NCBI GenBank assembly: GCA_950295325.1
Contig: OX485804.1
Coordinates: 10,356,001 to 10,420,000, forward strand
Reading direction: 5' to 3'
Origin: Polytrichum commune
Lineage: Eukaryota; Streptophyta; Polytrichopsida; Polytrichales; Polytrichaceae
Length of the DNA: 64,000 nt
Each line of letters begins with the position of its first letter. Within the stretch, counting starts at the first letter, position 1. Made by a program: the position numbers and the translations under genes. The notes under the pieces were generated by a model that did not search any database, was not told the origin of the DNA, and saw only the letters and a program-made list of their open reading frames with translations. Below are positions 58,920 to 64,000 of the stretch, piece after piece.

Positions 58920-59944
58920 TGCTAGAGGTGAGGGATTGGGTATGTTCTATTGCAAGTAGGAGTGCGTATAGCTCTACTCTGAGAATACTTGGGTATCCCC
59001 GGTAGTTTAGCAACAATGTTCACACGGAGGGCTCCATTTAACACACCTAATATGGTGAGGTTTCCGTTGCCTCCTCCGTCTTTTGGGGCAGGGGGGGGGG
59101 GGGAAGAAGATAGCACTTGTTTGCATGAGTGCATTTCTTATAATTCTAGATTTAGTTGTTAAGTTGAAGGTGGTGAGGATGTCAAGGAATTCAATGGAGT
59201 TTGATTTTTGTTGGGTGGTTAGGCTAGTATAGGTTCGATTTTTGTGCATGTCGTTACATAGTAGCGAGTTGTTTACATGGAATGTGGTGTTTACGGAGTC
59301 TCTATGGATCATGAAATGTTTTTAAAGTATAGATAGTGTTCTAGGCATGGGTGATCTGACACATGCTTGGTACTTGAGTGGAGATGTTCAGCACCGCCGC
59401 ACTTGGTTACAATGAATTTCACTAAGCCTTGCTAGATTTCACCAAGTTGTCTTTGGTCGTAAAGTGTTTGGGTTAGTTGTTCACTTAGGGTTGTAGCACA
59501 TCTAGGTAGGAGGGAGAAGGCTTCGATACCAAATGCTTCTCTAGTTAGTTGGGTGAAAATGTTGGGGTTGCTCATGGTGAGATTGCATGTGGATTTGGCG
59601 AGGTTTATAAGGAGTTTGTCCATCTTTTGAATGTTTGGGATAGAGAAGGGGGTTGTATAGAATACATATTCGATGCTTGGTCTAATGATTGTGTTTAGGA
59701 TTTTGTTTTTTTGTCGGAGTGAGGCGGGCGAAAGTAGTAATGCCATGCTTTGTCTTTTGATTTGGCAATGGTGAGTTTTTTTTTGGATGGACCATTTGAG
59801 GGATGTGAGTAGTTCAATACCTAGGTATTTGTATGGTTCATTTTAGGATAGGATGGGGAGTTGTTGGTTTTTGTAATTGATGTATTTGGTTCTAAGGGAT
59901 GTAGTAAATGCCCATGGTTGAAGTTTGGATAAACTATATTCAGA
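58920..59944 (-). pseudogene. second LINE reverse transcriptase remnant
   Basis: The minus-strand frame 59746-59432 reads RQKNKILNTIIRPSIEYVFY, then PFSIPNIQKMDKLLINLAKS and TQLTREAFGIEAFSLLP, the thumb and post-catalytic region of LINE reverse transcriptases. Upstream of it (to about 59900) is a Y-KYLGIELL motif interrupted by stops. Downstream, minus-strand pieces reach about 58922 with a G-run at 59089-59102. The catalytic core is missing and it is broken. Confidence 0.75.
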
Positions 59945-60144
59945 TTAAACAAAATAACTAATCCTTCAATAAAATTGGACTAAGTCTAAGTCAATAATTA
60001 TAACATGTTGAATTCTATCGTAAGATCCTTTGATAAAATATGTATAGTGGATTATGATAATATGGCAACAACTATTTTGATTGAATCTTCATTCCTTATC
60101 GTTTTCTTATACATATTCACCATCAGAAAATGGGTATTCTTAGT
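59945..60144 (+). repeat. 200-bp direct repeat, copy 1
   Basis: Begins TTAAACAAAATAACTAATCC and ends AAAATGGGTATTCTTAGT. It is identical to 63448-63647 except for one substitution (CTAAGTCTAAG versus CTAAATCTAAG). Copies are 3503 bp apart. The open frames over both copies encode the same short peptide only because the DNA is duplicated. Confidence 0.95.
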
Positions 60145-60439
60145 CCAAAGGCCCGCCGCTGGTGGGAGAAGAAGTCCGCAAGGAAGTAGGCACGTAGGAA
60201 GTTGATGGCTGGCCCGGGGAGTGCTCTTAAAGTTAAGACTATATATACACGTGAGTGCGTGTTAATGGCATACGCCCTCCGTAAATTGGTCTTAAAATGG
60301 TTTTTAAATTAAGATTTTTTAAGTGCCAAATAATTATGTATATATCTATCATTTGGTATAAATTTCGAGACAAAAAGTTTCTAAAATATTATAAAACAAA
60401 TGATAGAAGCTTGAACTAAAAAGCGTTGATTTAAAAATT

Positions 60440-60850
60440 AAACCATGCCAAATTCCACAATTCAGCCTGAGATTGTTCCAAAATGCAGCAGAAACCTTTG
60501 AAATACATCGGCGGCAATGTCTCTCACGATATTACATCAAACTATCCTCGAAAACTAAAATCCAAAAACCTTAAACCTCTGCAAATCTCATCATCGTGGC
60601 GAAGCAAAATTCCACAATTCAGCCTGTAAATTTAGAATAGTGCAGCAGACACACCTCGGCAGAACCATCTCTCTCTCAGACTCCGGCAGCACAGCAGACT
60701 CTTTATTAAAAAGTACAAACAGAAAACCCTGAACCATGCAAAATTCCACGATTCAACCTGTATTTTTTCCAGAATGAGGCAGAAGAAACCATTGAAATAC
60801 CTCGGCAGCACCACCCCTCACGAAATCACAGCAGACTCTTCACGGAAACT
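60440..60850 (-). repeat. tandem array in the captured ELP3 intron-like segment
   Basis: Three imperfect units are marked by AAATTCCACAATTCAGCCTG near 60449, 60607 and 60741 (the third with GATTCAACCTG). All carry GCAGCAGA, CCTCGGCAG and CATCTCTCTC-ACGA variants. Period is about 135-160 bp. Confidence 0.8.
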
Positions 60851-60852
60851 AC

Positions 60853-61020
60853 GCATCGACACGCATCGGACTTCAGCGCATTCTCGCCGCTCCGGCATCC
60901 CTGTATCATAGCTCCCACGATTTCGGCAATGCATCGAACTCGAGCTTCATCCTCACTCAACGATGTCAAAACCCCGCCCCGCCCTGGCGTCGGCTTCTTC
61001 TTGGCTTTCTGCTTCGCCAT
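60853..61020 (-). pseudogene. ELP3: ELP3 (Elongator catalytic subunit) exon 1 fragment
   Basis: The minus-strand ATG at 61020 opens [16 protein letters not shown], followed by [20 protein letters not shown], then [15 protein letters not shown]. This is the conserved N-terminus of plant ELP3, the radical-SAM/acetyltransferase subunit of Elongator that modifies tRNA wobble uridines. Compared with the family, a four-residue stretch after GEN (normally leading into LNALK) appears to be missing. A plausible donor follows the ACR codons near 60853. No later exon is found down to 58036, so this is a 5' fragment and not a whole gene. Whether it is transcribed is unknown. Confidence 0.75.
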
Positions 61021-61316
61021 GGTTACTATTTCGTCTTCTACACTAACTCGATTACTTACTCCACCATCGATTGCAACGGTCTCAAGGTTCTAAGTCAGTT
61101 ATAATCAATTTAAAAATTATTTACGATTGCTTTTTTTGAAATGTATACAACAAGAACTTTAGGTTGTGTTTAACAACTTCATATTTTTTTTACAAATTTT
61201 AGATGATTTTTTAGTACATACATAGGGGGGGTCAAAAGTTTGCACTCACGTGATTCGTAGTCATAACTTGAAGTGCACTCCCCGGGATGGCAGGATGCTT
61301 AATGGAAGTTGATGGC

Positions 61317-61602
61317 AACGCAGGGCCTACATCCAAATCAGTTAATTAGAGTTGACTACTGCTTCTAAAAACTTATTAATAAAGTCGAACTCGAACAGCT
61401 AAGTTGGCTACATGACAGGTGGTCATGCTCTTAGGATGCTCTTAGACACCTGCCTGTTGTTGAGAATGGGAAGGTGGTTGCACTCTTGAACATTACAAAG
61501 TGTCTCTATGATGCTACAGTATTCAAAGTGGATTCAACAAAAACCAATTGTGCACAAACACTCGCAATGTGTTGAGGCAGTGTGTCATAGGGTTGAATTA
61601 CC
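61317..61602. other. intergenic, no gene seen
   Basis: Nothing recognised between the ELP3-carrying element and the next open frame. Confidence 0.45.
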
Positions 61603-62154
61603 TCAACTTCGGTGTGTCGGTGTCACCCACACACCGGCAGACTTGGATGTTCCGTCTCCTCTACGCGCTGCGATCTCCTGCGGCCAACCTCCATGAATAA
61701 GTTCCCGAAGACGATGTAGATCTCCCACGCTTAGCTCGTGTAGCGAGCTTGTGCATAGGTATTCCGGGATTGGTGAGTCTATCTTCCAATCCCTGGTGAA
61801 AACCTCCATGTTCATGTTAAACCCATTAAGGATATACGACATCTTTTCCATTGGAGATAAGTACCCCTTCATAAGCTGCACGTCATGGGACGCCAACCGA
61901 AGCGCTGCGAGCTGCACCGTGTATGTAGCATTCTCCCGGGTCTTCGTCGAAACAGTCGTCAAAGTTGCGAGCAACTTCAGCAATGCACCTCGGTCCACGT
62001 GACGGCGCTCATAATGAACCCAAAGACATTCACAAATGCAACAAAATTTAAGTACATATGCTAGTAGGGCATCACAAACAATATGTTGTCCATTAAATTT
62101 TGTCTTATCCATTGCAACAGGACAAGGACATGCACTCTTAATCAATGACGACAA
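61603..62154 (-). CDS. unrecognised 183-codon open frame
   Basis: A minus-strand frame without stops, 183 codons, containing ERRHVDRGALLKLLATLTTV and LSVGDLHRLRELIHGGWPQE. It has a normal amino-acid mix and a few Cys near the N-terminus (CPCPVAM, CCICECLW). I do not recognise the family. It could be an exon of a larger gene, a captured gene fragment or a transposon protein. Its position between the two copies of the 200-bp repeat, next to the ELP3 fragment, makes a captured fragment likely. No start or splice site is confirmed. Confidence 0.35.
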   Translation of the reverse strand: MSSLIKSACPCPVAMDKTKFNGQHIVCDALLAYVLKFCCICECLWVHYERRHVDRGALLKLLATLTTVSTKTRENATYTVQLAALRLASHDVQLMKGYLSPMEKMSYILNGFNMNMEVFTRDWKIDSPIPEYLCTSSLHELSVGDLHRLRELIHGGWPQEIAARRGDGTSKSAGVWVTPTHRS

Positions 62155-63447
62155 GCCTCATGAATATAGACATAATAAAGGACAATACTAGGCAACAACT
62201 ATGATGGCAATGGATGCAAGTAGAATAAGGGGAGCGGTGCTAACCACTGCAATTCCACCACTGAAGTGGCACTTCCAAATTGGAAAAGATAAAAAAAACC
62301 AGTCATGTGTTTCGCAACCGTAAGCCTTATCTCAAGAGTTTTGCTTGTAGGACCCTTTGGATTACATGTTAAAGGATCACATAAGATGATAAAAATAAAG
62401 TACACCTTAAGTCCACTTCCACTATAAAGCACAATCTTCTCACAGGTGGCATGCAAGTTGATGTGCAAATCTAAAATATCATAAAAAACTCACTAAGAAC
62501 TGCATCTTTAACTAACAGATAAGAAACAGACAAGATGATCAAAATAAAGTACCACACCTCGACATCGAAATTCAGAACTCACAGTTTGATCATGACAAAA
62601 AGAAACCCTAAAATAATTTCATATAGTAAACACATTATTATAGATTCACGCAATAATCTAAATTGCAGTTTGCAAAACTTGAAACATTTGATTAAAGAAG
62701 TCAAAGATAATGTAATGTCTCTAACTTTTGGATCACACATCCTGACAAGGATGCAACATGAGATAATCGTACTTGGTGTAGGTTGTAAAGGACTATATAT
62801 ATCATGCATGTAAAATTCTTATAATGACAACAATGATAAAAATCATGTATAGAATTGTGGTGTAAGTTTTACTACTATCTCAATTTTGCATGAATATTTA
62901 TATTTGTCACACATCAAAAAAGGCTTCAAGATAACCAATGGATTCTCATGAAACAATAAATGTTCAATAATTATATTTAATAAATTTCAATCATAAGATT
63001 TTATTTTTAAATTTATACAAAAAATTCAATAAAATTAGCATGACTTTAAGATTGAATGAGGTATGTATTTAATAAAATAATATGTGATTCAAAATTTATT
63101 TTTAATGTATTGAGGTTTGATTTTCATATTTTATATTTTATACTAGTATTTTATTCATTATAAATTAATATTTACAATTAATTTGTTGATATATTAAATT
63201 CTTCTTCTTCTTCTTGAATAGCAGATAAGAACATTAAAATCAGTTTTATCTCTCTACAATCTTTATAGATTTTTTTATTATATACCCATAAATTATTAAA
63301 TTTGAATATAAATGATAACTTTGTGATCATTAGGTAGAAAAACATTATTATAAAACATTATTAAAAAAAAATTCATAATTATTTCAAATATATATTCATT
63401 TGTTTTTATGATTACGCATTTTGCAATATTTTATTTTTTAATTATTT
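62155..63447. other. intergenic, AT-rich
   Basis: No gene is recognised; long A/T-rich stretches from about 62900 to 63447. Confidence 0.5.
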
Positions 63448-63647
63448 TTAAACAAAATAACTAATCCTTCAATAAAATTGGACTAAATCTAAGTCAATAA
63501 TTATAACATGTTGAATTCTATCGTAAGATCCTTTGATAAAATATGTATAGTGGATTATGATAATATGGCAACAACTATTTTGATTGAATCTTCATTCCTT
63601 ATCGTTTTCTTATACATATTCACCATCAGAAAATGGGTATTCTTAGT
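63448..63647 (+). repeat. 200-bp direct repeat, copy 2
   Basis: Matches copy 1 at 59945-60144 with a single mismatch. It continues past 63647 into unrelated sequence compared with copy 1. Confidence 0.95.
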
Positions 63648-64000
63648 TTCATCTTATTTTGACATTCAATCATTCACTCAGGGGTCACATATCCCCCACA
63701 AGATTTAATTATATTGAAAGTGTATTGATGGATCCACACATAGAATTGAAGCAACCCAAAAGCCTGATTTTTAACAATATGTCCATATTCACTTAAATAC
63801 AAGTTAATGAAGAGAAGCCTACCAAAAGGATAGAGAGAATCCCACAGGAGGAAAGAGGGCAAAAGTCCCCCATTACGATAGGAAGGGCTTTGAATTAGCT
63901 TGAATGAATCATGTGTGGATCTCGCTAGGAGGGCTACACCCCTTACATCCAAAGGCGACTCCGACACACTGCTCACAAATTGAAGTCGGTGACATCTTGT
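63648..64000 (-). mobile_element. possible polypurine tract and LTR start (minus strand)
   Basis: On the minus strand the sequence near 63710-63685 reads TCTTGTGGGGGATA followed by TGTGACCCC. That resembles the polypurine-tract/LTR junction of plant LTR retrotransposons. The frame 63976-63674 is open but not recognised. The element would extend beyond the window. Confidence 0.3.

Larger units (their letters stand above)
60197..61316 (-). mobile_element. inverted-repeat-bounded element carrying an ELP3 gene fragment
   Basis: The left arm, at about 60210-60260 (GGCCCGGGGAGTGCTCTTAA, then AGTTAAGACTATA, CACGTGAGTGCG), is repeated in complement at about 61243-61292 (CACTCACGTGATTCGTAGTC, then ATAACTTGAAGTGCACTCCCCGGG). 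A 13-bp direct repeat GGAAGTTGATGGC lies just outside at 60197-60209 and 61304-61316. Inside are ELP3 exon 1 and a repeat-bearing intron-like segment. This is the layout of a Pack-type transposon; the superfamily is not assigned. Confidence 0.6.

Noticed and set aside
60005-60205. Two open frames sharing the same short hydrophobic peptide (here and at 63508-63708)
   Set aside because: The shared peptide follows from the 200-bp DNA duplication; the frames diverge exactly at the repeat edge and have no gene context.
58037-61020. A complete ELP3 gene on the minus strand
   Set aside because: Only the N-terminal exon is visible; none of the radical-SAM cysteine or acetyltransferase blocks appear before the FAD-Rieske gene ends.
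1-64000. CRISPR arrays, rRNA genes, tRNA genes, bacterial operons
   Set aside because: No regularly spaced identical repeats, no rRNA or cloverleaf signatures noticed, and all genes are intron-split, so a prokaryotic origin is excluded.

Overview
This is nuclear DNA of a streptophyte, most likely a land plant. Every protein gene is split by GT-AG introns. Two short blocks of the plant-type telomere motif TTTAGGG sit in one intron, one protein has a plastid-targeting-like N-terminus, and most of the window is old transposon sequence. I see no operons, Shine-Dalgarno sites, CRISPR, tRNA or rRNA. I cannot name the species; a non-flowering plant is a guess from the flavour of the hAT and LINE remnants.

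Four multi-exon genes are rebuilt here from splice sites, and each closes exactly in frame. (1) 18707-20398 (+): a 396-aa type II membrane protein of the plant DUF7796 (glycosyltransferase-like) group. (2) 33583-20997 (-): a 15-exon, 1000-aa TMEM8/PGAP6-like protein with signal peptide, beta-rich ectodomain, EGF-like segments and a multi-pass C-terminus. It converges on gene 1 with about 600 bp between stop codons. (3) 43667-41741 (-): a 296-aa short-chain dehydrogenase resembling 1-acyl-DHAP reductase (Ayr1). (4) 51655-58036 (+): a 10-exon, 620-aa FAD-dependent oxidoreductase with a C-terminal Rieske [2Fe-2S] domain and a likely plastid presequence. A fifth, partial gene is ELP3 exon 1 (61020-60853, -), carried in a small element bounded by inverted repeats. 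The genes have no obvious shared pathway.

Layout: 1-18 kb is gene-poor and holds nested MITEs, a 1.4-kb inverted-repeat element with arms of about 420 bp (6144-7515), a decayed hAT transposase (about 10.03-12.51 kb) and a second hAT fragment (about 16 kb). 18.7-33.6 kb holds genes 1 and 2, whose introns carry several MITE families. 34-41.7 kb is intergenic with a LINE remnant (38.2-39.5 kb). 41.7-44.5 kb is the SDR gene plus an upstream tandem array. 44.9-49.6 kb is a pile of nested elements (pogo/Tigger-like, MITEs, J repeats). 51.6-58.0 kb is the FAD-Rieske gene. 58.9-64 kb holds another LINE remnant, a 200-bp near-identical direct repeat 3.5 kb apart, the ELP3-carrying element and a possible LTR end.

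Two patterns stand out. Several MITE insertions can be dated relative to one another because intact target sites survive in sister repeats. Also, introns or 5' flanks of four genes are built from short tandem arrays with units of about 130-340 bp.
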